Source: Stictocephala bisonia (taxonomy: Eukaryota > Arthropoda > Insecta > Hemiptera > Membracidae). From it: a DNA stretch of 64,000 nt. The notes beneath the pieces were generated by a model. It was given only the letters and a program-made list of their open reading frames with translations, was not told the origin of the DNA and did not search any database. Both the position numbers and the translations under genes were made by a program. The DNA lies in contig JAQJVL010000607.1 of NCBI GenBank assembly GCA_035578905.1, forward strand, positions 310,001 to 374,000, read 5' to 3'. This document shows, piece after piece, positions 1-11,204 of the stretch; the first letter of the stretch is position 1, and the number at the start of each line of letters is the position of its first letter.

Positions 1-95
1 ATTACCATGGTAGCCCCCAAACAACAGGAGAGTGTTGCCATTACGAAGTGCTGCTGCATGTGAGAATATACCTTGGATTTTGGGATAGTGGGATG
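1..95 (-). CDS. Megf8: MEGF8 orthologue, exon 10 (kelch blade 6, cut by window edge)
   Basis: After the acceptor TTTCAG|CA this exon reads residues 584-615: SHYPKIQGIFSHAAALRNGN, then TLLLFGGYHGN, a kelch blade matching GRYSHVAAVLGGSVLLVAGGY of vertebrate MEGF8. The frame is open to position 1, so the exon probably runs off the window. A GTAAT at positions 5-1 could instead be a donor in phase 1, but the YHGN reading looks like the natural continuation. The PSI, laminin-EGF, second CUB, second propeller and transmembrane regions expected for MEGF8 lie to the left of this window. Confidence 0.85.
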
Positions 96-756
96 CTGAA
101 ACAAAACAAAAAATAGAAATTATTTAAACATAATAACACTTCAGAGTATGCTTGTCAACATGTGGATCTCCTTATGTTGTAATATTTTGAAGACGCATGA
201 CACCAAAATGTACAATGAACCACCTGTTGTCCATCCTTTCCTTCCATCTAGCTTGTAGCTTAATTGACCTTAGTTGTATTTAAGTTATATTGACCTTCCG
301 GTCATATTTAAGTATCTTTAGAATGATTTCCAACTTATAAAACCAATAGTTTGATAGTTCACTATTAATAAATTACACAAACATTTTTTTTTTTTATAAA
401 CTTAAGTCTTTATCTAAAATACTATAGTATATTATACACTGTAGCAATATAGTTTTAAGTCTATTAAAACACAGAAATAAATATAAAGGTAAAATGCTAA
501 TGATAAATGATGAAAACATTTTAGTTGTTAATTTCATTCCTGTTAATAAATGTAACTTTAGATAATGATGTCTGGTCAATATACAATGTTTGAAACTTGT
601 ACATTCATTAGTTTAAATTAAATCAAGATGTGCTATAGCTAAATAAACAAATATGTTTTTTACAACTACATAACTGCAATCTTTACAGTAATTATTTGAT
701 TACGTAAAATCTTTTCTTAAAAAGACAAAAGAAACCAGTGCATACTCAGTACTTAC

Positions 757-894
757 CATTGACAATGTTATCCAAAATGTCATGACTGACCCAGGTGTGA
801 CAACCCAGATGGTAAAGGTAGAGCTGCTTGTCATAGCAGATCTCTTCCTTGTTGTGTCTATGAGTGTAGCCTCCAAATACCACCAGGTAGTTTC
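757..894 (-). CDS. Megf8: MEGF8 orthologue, exon 9 (kelch blade 5)
   Basis: Encodes residues 538 (split) to 583. The translation GNYLVVFGGYTHRHNKEEIC followed by YHLGCHTWVSHD is close to vertebrate MEGF8 (GNYMVVYGGNVHTHYQEEKC and YHLGCHQWVS), including the paired cysteines. The acceptor is GCTACAG|GA and the donor CAATG|GTAAGT, phase 1. A longer reading frame overlaps it in another phase and is not the coding frame. An antisense RT pseudogene occupies most of the intron between this exon and exon 8. Confidence 0.94.
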
Positions 895-974
895 CTGTAG
901 CATTTGTTAAGGTGAACATTGATTCTAAAGTAGCTGTAGATTTATAAACAAGTCTTAAGTATTTTTTCTCTTAT

Positions 975-2455
975 CTTGTTAATGGAGTACATGCAATCCG
1001 CTTAAACAAAACAGCATTGTATTGTCCACTGTTTGTAAAGTCCTGCGATGTTTGTGATATTATGCAAGCAGCAAAGCTCCGTTAACTATTAAACCAACTC
1101 AACAGAAACAACCTTCTACCCCAAGAACAACATGGCTTTGTGGGAGGAAAATCTATGTCAACTGGACTAGCAAGCATTGTCAAATATTTAATAAGAACAG
1201 TAGACAAGGGAGATACAACGACAGCTATTTTTCTATATTTTACAAAATTGTTTGACTGCTTAAGCCATGACATGCTCCTTAAAAAGCTGGAAGCTAGAGG
1301 GGTGGTAAGGAAAACTGCAGATTTGTTGATGAGTTATCTAACAGACAGAACTTAGACAGTAGAAATAAAAAGCACAACTCGTGAGGAGTGATAACAAATA
1401 TTACCTCAAAACCATTACCAGTCAGTAGAGGTCAGAAAAAAAGGCTCAGTTCTGGGCCCCATTCTGTATATAATTTTTGTTAGTGATTTTCCTGACTACT
1501 GTAGAGAATATTGCTACATGCTAATGTATGCTGATGATACAGTACTTCTGTTACAAAATACAAAGCCTACCAACTTGAAATAGAATCATACATAGCAATA
1601 TATATGGCAATAGAGTACTGTCAAGCCAATTAACTAGTATTAAATAGCTTTAATACTAGTTAATTGGTATTGGCAACTAATACTGAAGGAGTAAAGAAGA
1701 AGTTCTGGAACTACCAGAGGCTGATAGGATGTGTAATGTAAAGTACCTTGGATTAGTCATCAATGAAACCCTCTCCTGGAATGACCAGGTAGACCAGCTA
1801 TGTGGAAAACTCAGTACATCGTTATATGTTCTAAGAAGATTGAAACAAGTTGCTAGCCCAGAAATCACTAGATTTGCTCTTTTTGAAAGCTACCTGAAAT
1901 ATGGTATTGCTATCTGGGGCAGCTCTTCGAAAACTAACACTAATAAGGTCCTGGTACTGCAAAAGAAAGCAATCCACATATTAGCAGGGTTAGGACCAAT
2001 GGAATCATGCAGAGAAACGTTTAAAAACATGAAAATTCTAACAACAGTTTCCCTGTTCATACTAGAAGTAACTATTCATGCCAGTCAACAAAACCTTTCA
2101 AGAAGAGCTGATGTACACACAACACAAGAACAGCACACAATTACACACTTCCCATTCATCGATTGACTCTATTTGAAAAGCAACCTACATATATGGGGCC
2201 AAATTCCTGAACATGCTACCACTTGAAGTTAAACCCACACTACAAACAAGCAGCAACTCAGAAGGAATCTAACCAGATGGCCTCCAAGAACGTCCTTTCT
2301 ACTCTATTGAAGAATTTATTAACTGGAGAACAAATGACTAATTTTCATCTCTATAACCAATGTAAATTTTATTACTTTTACATGTCATGACACCATTCTA
2401 ATCTTAAAGATTATAAATAAAGAATTTTGTCTATTGTTGAGTTAATCGTGGAGAA
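975..2455 (+). pseudogene. Non-LTR retrotransposon RT pseudogene, antisense in MEGF8 intron 8
   Basis: Degenerate reverse transcriptase read on the plus strand. Recognisable in order: NNLLPQEQHGFVGGKSMSTG at about 1,095-1,165 (RT motif 2a region), DCLSHDMLLKKLEARGV, a GPILY-like segment at about 1,455, the catalytic LMYADDT at about 1,520-1,545, then KYLGLVINETLSWNDQVDQL and a C-terminal thumb region AIWGSSS...VLQKKAIHILA. Stops and frameshifts separate the pieces. The C-terminal FYSIEEFIN precedes an AATAAA-containing tail near 2,415. The same RT family occurs at 11.4-12.4 kb and 48.2-49.3 kb. Clade within the CR1/Jockey group of LINEs is not resolved by eye. Confidence 0.85.
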
Positions 2456-2859
2456 TATGACATGTGATTGAAATAAAAAACGTCTTTATTTAATCAGGCG
2501 AAGTTGGAACTAAAAAGTCCCTTCTTCCACTTAACCTGAAACTTCCACAAGTCCTTTATTCCACTGATTGTGGTGATGTATCACTTAAAATGTTATTACA
2601 GTAATTACATCATTCAGCCAATCCGCATAATCTGGTATAACGGATAACTTGGGTCCGGATGAAGCAAAGTTTACTATATTCAATCTTACTAAGAAAATTA
2701 AATACAGCCAAAAGACAAAAAAATCATCGATTCTAAATAAATACCATAAATTCTTGTTGTAGATATCATCTATGGTATTTATAGTAACATTGTCAATATT
2801 CAATTCTTAGAGTAGAATCAAAGTGGTCAAAGTAGAAATATAATGACAACTGTCCTCAC

Positions 2860-3138
2860 CTATCACAGTGGCAGTGTGGAAGGCTCTTTCCCGGGGTACA
2901 TAGGTGTCGGGCAGTTCTGCACGTGGATAGTGTATTTCAGTCCAATGACGACTCTCAAGATGGAAGGAGAACATACGGTCACTTAGCTTGCTGAACCTTG
3001 CCACGTTACTCAAGACTCCTCCATACACTATAAGGGAGTTGGTGTAGGCATTGTATACAGTGGAATGTGCCACGACCCGAACATCCAGCTCCTTCCCTCC
3101 TCGTGGCACCACCTCCTCCCACTCCTCAGTACCACCAA
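2860..3138 (-). CDS. Megf8: MEGF8 orthologue, exon 8 (kelch blades 4-5)
   Basis: Encodes residues 445-537. It begins V-G-G-T-E-E-W-E-E-V-V-P-R-G-G, matching the WEQVIPAGGR segment of vertebrate MEGF8, continues through AHSTVYN...SLIVYGGVLSNVARFSKLSD, and ends with the diagnostic PRERAFHTATVIG. The VARFS and PRERAFHT motifs are MEGF8-specific. The acceptor is TCTATAG|TT and the donor GATAG|GTGAGG, phase 1 at both ends. Confidence 0.94.
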
Positions 3139-3289
3139 CTATAGATATACAATACAATTCATATAATATCAATCTTTACAAAATATTTGATTTTTTTAAT
3201 TTTATTGATCAATCATTACTAATGATATGATATCAGAGATATAATAGAATATGGAAGTCTCAGAAAGCAGTCGCAGGTTACTTCATCCG

Positions 3290-3410
3290 GTATTTTATGT
3301 TATAACAAGGCTTTTGACAGTGTAGTTCACCCATTATTAATTTAAAATTAAAAGTTTATTGAGTATATGGAGGAAACTGACTGTTTTAATATGATATTGT
3401 CAAAGGGATG
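3290..3410 (+). pseudogene. Possible small RT remnant
   Basis: A short plus-strand reading CYNKAFDSVVHPLL resembles the DLSKAFDSV(D/N)HxLL motif of non-LTR reverse transcriptases. It is about 100 bp long and surrounded by AT-rich sequence with no further RT motifs that I can follow, so the call is weak. Confidence 0.4.
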
Positions 3411-3744
3411 TGTCTTAATTTACATTTGAGGCGTACACTCTGATATTCAGATACATATCCATATATATAATACATGAAGCAGTTTTTTGTTAACGCAAAC
3501 TCATCCCTTATTTCTTTACCAATTTAAACGATTGAGGTGTCAAAAAATTTGCCTCTGTTTGTAGTTGTGCAATTAAGTCTTATTTCTTCAGTATTTTCAC
3601 TCTAAAAGGTATGGGAAACCTTCAAAGTACATTTTTTGGCCAGTATGATTTTATTCATACTGGATTGTAGAGCTCCGCTCTACTATTATTTGTAGTCAAA
3701 AGTCACAAACTGAGGCCTGAAGTGTGCGGGAGTGTCCTCTAGTT

Positions 3745-3970
3745 ATTATTATTATTTGCCGATTATAGAAATATGCGCGAATATAAGGGGTGTATGAATG
3801 TGATGAGTGTACATGAACGAGTGTAGTCCACTGTCCCTTATAAAGAGCCATTTATTAATACCACAATGGGCAGGGCAACTAAGGGTCCTACAGCTTTACG
3901 TGGAATCCAAACCACATAGTATTGATTCTGATTTTCAGCTGACTGACAAGCCTGATTGACAGTTGAGACT
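3745..3970 (-). repeat. SINE-family copy, 5'-truncated
   Basis: Shares with 18,370-18,600 and 37,872-38,065 the string GATGAGTGTA...GAGTGTAGTC, a block ending in GGCAACTAAGGGTCCTACAGC, and the TTTACGTGGAATCC segment. On the minus strand the unit ends in an ATAATAATAAT-type tail, typical of a SINE 3' end. The tRNA-like head seen in the 18-kb copy is missing here. Confidence 0.65.
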
Positions 3971-4224
3971 GATGGAGACTTTTTAGTTTAGTTTACACAT
4001 TGTACGTTAGTTCTATATCATTTTGAAACTAAGATACTTTGAAAATTATCATTTTGAAAAAAGATAGATGTTTAATTTGGTATACTATGAGTCCACTTTT
4101 TCCTCTTTATTATTTGTTATGCTTTACAATAATTCTCACATGTTTACAGAGACCGGGACTCTTTCTACTCACCTGATGAAAGTGCACTTAACATTTTTGA
4201 AAATTATGTTGTTCCTGTATTTTT

Positions 4225-4335
4225 TTATTATTGAAGGTGTTAGTGGACTTCTATTCTTACGTAAGCTTGCTGAAGCTTATCTCTCCTAATATATTAATTC
4301 CTAGCCTGGCACCTTTTAACCTAATCTAGAATACT
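4225..4335. repeat. Dispersed repeat related to the foldback at 44.6 kb
   Basis: GGTGTTAGTGGACTTCTATTCTTACGTA, then TTATCTCTCCTAATATATTAATTCCTAGCCTGG, resembles the right half of the foldback at 44,700-44,815 and the copy at 23,190-23,265. It is incomplete: only one arm is present. Confidence 0.55.
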
Positions 4336-4399
4336 AAAATACCAAAGTTAAAATTTCATAGAGAATTGAATACTTCATTAATATAGGGAGGTACCAATT

Positions 4400-4990
4400 T
4401 CAAAGATCTTGATCTACACAATATATCTCCCCATTAATCAAGATCTCCCACATCAGCTTAAAATCTTCCACGTCTTTTAACAACCCACCTCTAATTAGTG
4501 CTTTCCAGTTGAGCAGGTCAAATTTCTTGCCCAATATTAGCTGGGCCGTAGCGTGGAACAGTTTTGATGGACAAAATAAATTCCTTATCAACAATCTGTC
4601 AATATCTGTTGGTGGGATGAACCTCCCTCGTAGGGAGTGGACACAGTTGAATCAATTCCGAACTGGTGTTGGCAGATGCAATTACTGGCAGTATAAATGG
4701 GGATGGACACTAGATCAGTCATGTGATTGCGAGGAGTCTATCCAAACAATGGATCACATAGTTACAGAGTGCACCCTGCGTTATTTTAGCCAGCATAAAC
4801 AGAATCAATGAGGCAGATCTTAAATGGCTCAATGGATTGGACTTAGCTTTGTGACAGGAGATCACTTTACATTTTTATTTAATTAATTATATCATAACTT
4901 TTGGATGTTTATCCAAATTATACATTGCAGCTTTTTAAATTTAACAAATGGTAGCTGATCCATACGAGATATATATACCAAAGCAAACAA
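4400..4990 (+). pseudogene. Retrotransposon C-terminal fragment with Cys/His motif (copy 1)
   Basis: Plus-strand reading with LPRREWTQLNQFRTGVGRCN, YWQYKWGW, then CDCEESIQTMDHIVTEC. This C-x-C...H-x-x-x-x-C finger-like module is found at the C-terminus of some insect non-LTR retrotransposon proteins. It continues in broken frame through INRISEADLKWLNGLDLA to a 3' UTR shared with the copy at 50,795-51,180. The 5' part of the element is missing or unrecognisable. Confidence 0.75.
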
Positions 4991-5034
4991 TCTTCAATTA
5001 AAATGGTTATATGTAAGAGAGTACTTAGTACTAA

Positions 5035-5125
5035 GATCCTAAAATACATATGAGGTTGCCTCACTCTCATATGGTCTGTATAAGCAGCACTTAGCTGAGT
5101 TTTGACGTTAGAGGCTAAAATACAA
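5035..5125 (-). repeat. Fragment of TIR element also seen at 40.2-40.8 kb
   Basis: In reverse complement this reads CTCTAACGTCAAAACTCAGC, then CAGACCATATGAGAGTGAGGCAACCTCATATG. It parallels 40,725-40,790 (CTCTGACGTCACAACTCAGC...AGACCATATGAGAATGAGTCAACCTG). Only one end is present here. Confidence 0.55.
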
Positions 5126-5756
5126 TGAAGCGCACTTAACATGTAATACATACTAAAAATATTAAACTGTATTGTTTTCAATAGTATTTTAGAATTAATT
5201 AAATCTCTGGTATTTTAATGTATTTAAAGTGGTACAGTAAATATCTTTTTCGTGTGTTGCAGAGATCATAATCACGATTAAATAATGCAGACTGAAGAGT
5301 ATCATCGAAAGTACGGATATCAGATGTTTTTCATTGTTGCAGTTTATGTTGTTAACAGCACTGAAGGTAGAAAAATCACAGCTGAGGTGGCCCATGATGT
5401 TAAATGCTGCCTGATCCCTAGTCTCAGGCAACCTCTTGTAATAAGCCTAGAACTTAGTAATCTTAACCTAGTCCCTGTTACACTTTTAATAAATAAACAT
5501 TTCTTTTTTCATTTCAATTTGTAAATAGTTTGAAAGATATTATTAGTAAAAGTAGAAAAAAGGCTGATGCTGAGAACCAGATACTGAGCCATTCTGTCTT
5601 AATTACTGAGCCAACAAAACGTTCAGAACAGCTATCGTTAATATGAGCACTGACTATGTGGATCTTTCAATAAAATTAAAAAACCATTAAGTGTTCAATC
5701 TCTTTGCTTAATCACAGTCTAAACTTTAACTATCATCTATGAAAGGCCATACCAAC

Positions 5757-6001
5757 CTGTGGAGAGTTTGATCCTAAATATCTGTGAGGAGAACTGGCCC
5801 TGTTCAGTGGAGCCACCGACCAAGTAGAGCCAGCCATCATTGGTCAAGGTCAGTGTGTGGCGAGCCAATGGAGGGGGGGAGTGAGAGGACTGCTGGGCTC
5901 GCAGGGTCCACCGACCACCCACCACCTGGTACAGCCACAGTTCTGAGGACAGACTGCCATCCTCCGTCTTGCCTCCGTACAGTACAAACCCACCAAGGTA
6001 G
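5757..6001 (-). CDS. Megf8: MEGF8 orthologue, exon 7 (kelch blades 2-3)
   Basis: Encodes residues 363-444. It carries two kelch cores: GGFVLYGGKTEDGSLSSELW with the following RWTLRA, and ARHTLTLTNDGWLYLVGGST followed by FSSQIFRIKL. Vertebrate MEGF8 has the same order (GGELADGSL...VWAF, then WLYVSGG...FSSGLFRFRL). The acceptor is CTATTGCAG|C and the donor CCACAG|GTTGGT, which is not a strong consensus but is required by the phase-1 join to exon 8. The preceding intron, at about 6.6 kb, is packed with mobile elements. Confidence 0.93.
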
Positions 6002-7117
6002 CTGCAATAGAAACAGTACAATGAGTCTAAACCGTGAATCTAACTACAGTCAAAGCACAAAACAAATCATGGAACATTGCAGAAGTCTACAATGGACTGC
6101 TCTAGTAATAAATTAATTACCCTGAACAGTATCAATGTTGATACAAATGAACTAATCTATGTAGTATGAAGAATGAATATACATTTAATAGAAACAACAA
6201 TCTAATGTGTAAGTGAAGAGGCCATTGATAATTACCAATAATTTCAGTTATCACCAGGAAATTTAGATTCTAAAACCAATTATCTTTAATTTATACACAT
6301 TCTATTTATTGCCTATATTTTGATTGAATTTTTTCTTCTGTACAGTAATTTTCCATTTGAGTAGACAGCATGTTTTACAATAATGTAAATTTGAATCTGG
6401 TTAATGAATACAATATAACCTCGATTATCCGGCAGTCCGTGTCATCAGATTCGGCAAGTAAATAACAATAAAACTTATTTACAAGATAAAATTGAAATTA
6501 ATCGGAAGCGCGTATCAGTTTTATTTTACCCTTAATCATACGTTATCAGTTTGGTACGCATAATTATGAACTAAACAATACGCCTAAGAATAGGTAGTAC
6601 ACGACAACAGTCAAATGAACTAGTCGACGTAGTGAACAAGTTTGTTCATTATGATTTGAACTAGTGAACAACAGAGCTGGGAAGGTAGCGATCACTGTAA
6701 ATAGTTAACGTAGTAGCGATCACACATGTTGGTAGTTGAGTCTACTAGTCACTTGTAACCTAACCTAAAATAGCGTGAATAAAACTGAAGTGCTGGTTAG
6801 TGTCTTTATGATCCAAGAAAGGGAACGAGAGATCCGATTTAAGATGCTCAAAAAGACCTGTTACCGATACAAATCTAATGGTCTGTACGCTGTGGAAATT
6901 ATGCATATTTTTGTTCATATCAATAATACTGTTCAATCAAAAGGGTCCTGAGAATGGGTCACTTTACATCCTAAGAATCAAACTTCCCATCTTTTCTAGG
7001 CGAAAGTTCTTCTCGGTTGTAGTATACGTACGTGCAAGGAACCGTTCAGCTCCTTTTCGGAACTGAAATTATCGTATACCAGGGAATCGTCCAATGATTT
7101 GGGACGATATACATCCA

Positions 7118-7292
7118 CCTAGTACCACAGTACATGTATGGGTAGGTGGGCAGGTAAGTACCACTATACATGTATGGGTGGGTGGATGGTTAAGTACCAT
7201 TTTACATGTATAGGTGGATGGGTAGGTAAGTACCATTGTACGTGTATGGGTGGGCGGATGGATAAGTACCATTGTACGTGTATGAGTGGGTG
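7118..7292. repeat. Minisatellite, GGGTGGGTGG-type unit
   Basis: About five units of roughly 36-39 bp, consensus near GTACCATTGTACGTGTATGG plus GTGGGTGGATGGATAA. The same unit family occurs at 16.8, 24.8, 36.2, 38.4, 44.3 and 53.8 kb. Open frames through it (repeats of THTRTMVL type) are repeat artefacts. Confidence 0.85.
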
Positions 7293-8040
7293 GGGTCATT
7301 CCTCTACGAGAAATTAGTCTTCTTCTGGGGATTTGGGAAACAGTATAATTGGCTTGCATAGAAAATCTAATCTGTGATGAGTGAACAGATTTAATCTTTA
7401 TAACCTGCGTTGTTTCAATTAATAATATACTTTCTTACATAATATTAGTTATGAAAATAGGAAAAAGGTTAAACAAAACAATGCCACATAAAATGTAGGA
7501 AGGCAGGAAGTAAACAGTTTTATTTATCAAATGTTACAGTTACAAACAACAAATCAACATTATTGAGTTAAGTTTAGATGTATATATTTCCGAATCTGGT
7601 AAAACTTTATATAGGCCTAGGATGGTGTCTGCCTTTTACAGTTGTCTTTGGTGAACAGGAAATTCTTCTGTAAATACTCGCTCGAAAATACTCGATACTC
7701 GAAAAAATGCCAACTACTCAACTCGACTCGAACTAAAAAATCACTACTCGCACACCCCTAGTTTCGGTTTTGCATTTCGTAAATTGCAGGCGCTGTATTG
7801 ACTAGTCACTCTCTCTCGAAAAGCTGTGGCTTGTTACTGCGTAATAATTTAATAATGCGTCTGAAGATCCAAGCTGGAAATGTTGTTTACTTTTGTTCAG
7901 TGTGGCTGGCTGGAAGACTCCATTTCGCGAGTGGGGGAAGTGGAACATAAATATCTTTTGTATTGTATTGTAAAGCAGCATCAAAGTTGACGGTGTGATA
8001 AACATAGTCACTTACGCGTACTGTCTGTTATCAGTTTCTA

Positions 8041-9048
8041 AAGTCCGAATAAAATAACTTTGGTACTGGCAGAACGGCTACGCGCTGCTGTTTTGAAATG
8101 ACAAAACTCTGAGTTTTAATGTACTGTAAAACTTAAAATAACAAAGCAATAATTTTCAAACTAATTGTATAGTATCCACCATGATATATTCTTTAAGAAA
8201 AAATTATGCTGGATATTTTGCTTGAACTAATTTGCTTTTTATAATGATATATGTGTTTAAGAACACGTTATAAGTGAAATTGCGTGTGAGTCGTCTTTAA
8301 CCTGTCACTGTAACAAGAATAATATATATAATTATCAGAGTCTAGTGCTATTTTAATATTTAGGCAATTTCAAATTTTATTATTATTTTATTCTATTAGT
8401 AATTGACAAGAAGGCCTTGGCCTTGAGTTTGCAATGGAAGAGGATAGAGCTGAGCCAGTGACTACAACGTGCGTGTAGTATCACCGCCGCCTTGTTGACA
8501 ATCTAGATTTTAAAAGTACTAAAACTTTCTTCGAATTTCAAGAAAAATGTATTTGATAAGAGAGTACGATTTTAGTGTCACTTAAATAACACAATTAATT
8601 TAGATTTAAAGAAATTTTGTCTACTGTTTGTCTTTATAAAGTTTGCAAGGGTTTAAAAAAAATTAATTTCTCATTAACTTGTTTGAATTATTAAATGAGT
8701 CGTATACCCAACTAATCAACAATGAATCAAACTGTCATCCATCCACAAGAAATAATTTTATTAATATTATTCTCGTTACAGTGACAGGTTAAAGACGACT
8801 CACACACAATTTCACTTATAATGTGTTCTTAAACACATATATCACTATAAAAAACAAATTAGTTCAAGCAAAATCTCCAGTATAATTTTTTATTAAAGAA
8901 TATAATATGGTGGACACTAAACAATTAGTTTGAAAATTATTGCTTAGTTATTTTAAGTTTAACAGCATATTAAAACTCAGAGTTTAGTCATTTCAGACCA
9001 GCGGCGCGTGGCTGTTCCGCCGGTACCAAAGCTATTTTATTCGGACTA
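8041..9048. repeat. Foldback element with about 285-bp inverted arms
   Basis: The left arm, 8,041-8,325 (AAGTCCGAATAAAATAACTT...), and the right arm, 8,764-9,048 (reverse complement AGTCCGAATAAAATAGCTTT...), stay alignable over their full length with scattered substitutions. This includes AACTAATTTGCTTTTTATAA and GTGTGAGTCGTCTTTAACCT. The spacer of about 440 bp has no coding signal. It sits inside the pogo-like element's boundaries. Confidence 0.85.
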
Positions 9049-9159
9049 TAAACGTGTTTCTCCATTTAAATCAAGTTATTTATGACTTATGTTTTATCTG
9101 GCTTTTATCGTATCCAGCTTGACCTTTGCCACATTAGGCCGGATAACCGAGGTTGTACT

Positions 9160-10208
9160 TATTCTTTTAAAAGAAACAAAATGATCAGAACTTTTATTTC
9201 TAACTTCATTCAATTTCACTAATACTGTTTGTTGTTTTTTCTACATGGTGCATAGTGATAGATCCACATCTTGTATGAATAATACAATTGAAATCTAAGT
9301 GTAAATTAAATTTTAACAAACTATTATTTTTATATTTTTAATTTTAAATAATAGTGAACCTATAAGGATCAATAAAAATAATAAATTGTTAATTGATGCC
9401 AGTTTTAATATGCTAAAAGAAAAAGTAGCATGAGTGTCCATATTTTAAACTCTATACTTCTAAAGTATTGTGCCTTCTAAAGGGAATAAAGTACTTTTAA
9501 AACCATTTAATATACACGTTTTATGCATATATTGTGTTTTATGGCTTATTGCTCAACTGGTTATTTCAGCTGAATGTGAGTGCAACAATTTTTAGTTGTA
9601 GTTGAGGGAGAGTTTGGTTCACTGTTGTAACAATATTTGTAAAAAAATTAACTAAAAGACAAAACAACGCGTGAGAATATTGTTTTGTTGTATTTTATTA
9701 ATATTAAAATGCATCTTATGATTGTTCAAATTTTACTAAATTACAATCGTTTATAACCATTATTAGAATAGTGCTGTGACTAATGCGTATAATTTATATT
9801 TAAAAATGTCTGTAATCAAAAAATGTCTTGGTATTGGCAAATTTCAAGAGGAACTTTGCTAATTTTATAGATTGATGATTTTGATAAAATAAAAAGAAAA
9901 ATTTCCAACATAAAATTATTGAAAAAAATAGCCTGGTGGTGCATTATGTGCTTAAAAATATTCTTGCCATGGCAAAGAAAAAAACGTGCTAAGATTGTAA
10001 ATTTGGAAACTTTGTGTGGTCTTTTGAAGCAAAGTGACAGTAAAGAATATTTTATTTTAATAAACTTTTAGTATATTCTTTGTTCAAATTTTGTTTTGAA
10101 TATCAAAATAATAGCATAGTATTTTATGAAATCTCATGTACAATATAAACAACAGCATAGAATAATTTATGGTACAGCAAAACTAAACCCTGGTATGTAC
10201 ATATATTA
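9160..10208. other. Intronic AT-rich sequence, nothing recognised
   Basis: Part of MEGF8 intron 6. No exon, RNA gene or clear repeat end was seen. Confidence 0.5.
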
Positions 10209-10608
10209 CAAGGGTGGTCCGTAAATTAAGGTCTCCAACAAGCTCCCGTTGTGATACTGAGCTACTGTAAATCTGCAACAGCTTCCCACATATATTATTT
10301 CGTAGGCTTAAGTGGCTGGTGTCTTTACCTAAAGCTTCCAGTAACGATTATGTCAAGGTGTTATTTACAGTATTTACATCACCAAACGTTTCGCCCATGC
10401 TGTGATATGGCATCCTCAGTGGTATTTCTGAGACTGACATGGGTATGAGAAAGCTTGCAGTCCACTCCAAAAGTGCATTGATTATGGCGGGGACTCAATG
10501 AAAAATAACTTAACGGCCAAGATTTCAGAATATTTAATTGGTTTTGCAGTAACATTATGTTTAGTATGTGAAAAAGCATTGGAAACCTCAATTTACAGAC
10601 AACCCTTG
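10209..10608. mobile_element. Mariner-type MITE, 400 bp
   Basis: The left end CAAGGGTGGTCCGTAAATTA and the right end, in reverse complement CAAGGGTTGTCTGTAAATTG, are about 30-bp inverted repeats. Both are flanked by TA (10,207-10,208 and 10,609-10,610), the Tc1/mariner target duplication. There is no transposase frame inside. It is in MEGF8 intron 6. Confidence 0.85.
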
Positions 10609-10610
10609 TA

Positions 10611-11200
10611 GTGCACAGTTTTAAATTTCACAATGAACATTGAGTACCACAAGCAGTACAAAATAAAAATAATATTGATAGTAGAATTGTCTCCACTTGT
10701 ATAGATTGAACACTTTTACGATAAAGTGTAAAATTTATAAATATAAGAGTAAATACGTGTGTTATAAGTGCCAAGACATTTTAATACACTTGGATAGTAT
10801 TTTCAGCTTGGCAACCCAATTTCTTAAGTACATAAAAAAGAAAGGATCAATTAGCTAAATTTGTGTAGAAATATGTTTTTCTAATAATTGAGGTAATCAG
10901 ACAGTTTTGATTTTTTGTGACAGCAAGATCATTGACTTTATTATGCCTGTTAAAGGTGTTCTTGGATTTGTGAACTTATCTTTTAGTATTGACAAAAGCT
11001 TCATTGTTTTAGTAAAAAAAATGAATCTGCAGAGTACTGAAGTTCCAATGATCTTTACCTTCTTCTTCACCACCACTCTCCTGAAGATCAAATCTTAATT
11101 ACCAGATTAAGTATAATTAAAATCTTGATTTTTTATTTTTAAACTGTGTTGACATCTTAATATATTCTATGCACAAAAATGTTGTCAGATATATGTATTG
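10611..11200. other. Intronic sequence, nothing recognised
   Basis: Part of MEGF8 intron 6. AT-rich. Short open frames on both strands have no homology I recognise. Confidence 0.45.
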
Positions 11201-11204
11201 TAAA

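Larger units (their letters stand above)
6411..9159. mobile_element. Pogo/Tigger-like non-autonomous DNA element (composite)
   Basis: The left end CAATATAACCTCGATTATCC and the right end, read in reverse complement as AGTACAACCTCGGTTATCCGG, are inverted copies of the ACCTCG(A/G)TTATCCGGC terminus typical of pogo/Tigger elements, which duplicate TA. No transposase is recognisable inside. The interior holds a minisatellite (7,118-7,292), a hAT-like terminus near 7,740-7,760 (TACTCGCACACCCCTA) and a large foldback (8,041-9,048), so the 2.75 kb is a stack of insertions rather than one original element. It lies in MEGF8 intron 6. Confidence 0.65.

Noticed and set aside
700..903. 67-codon minus-strand frame beginning MLQETTWWYL over MEGF8 exon 9
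   Set aside because: Wrong phase; the MEGF8 frame (GNYLVVFGGY...) over the same bases matches the family and the splice phases.
7069..7359. Minus-strand frame with THTRTMVL repeats
   Set aside because: Another translation of the minisatellite at 7,118-7,292.
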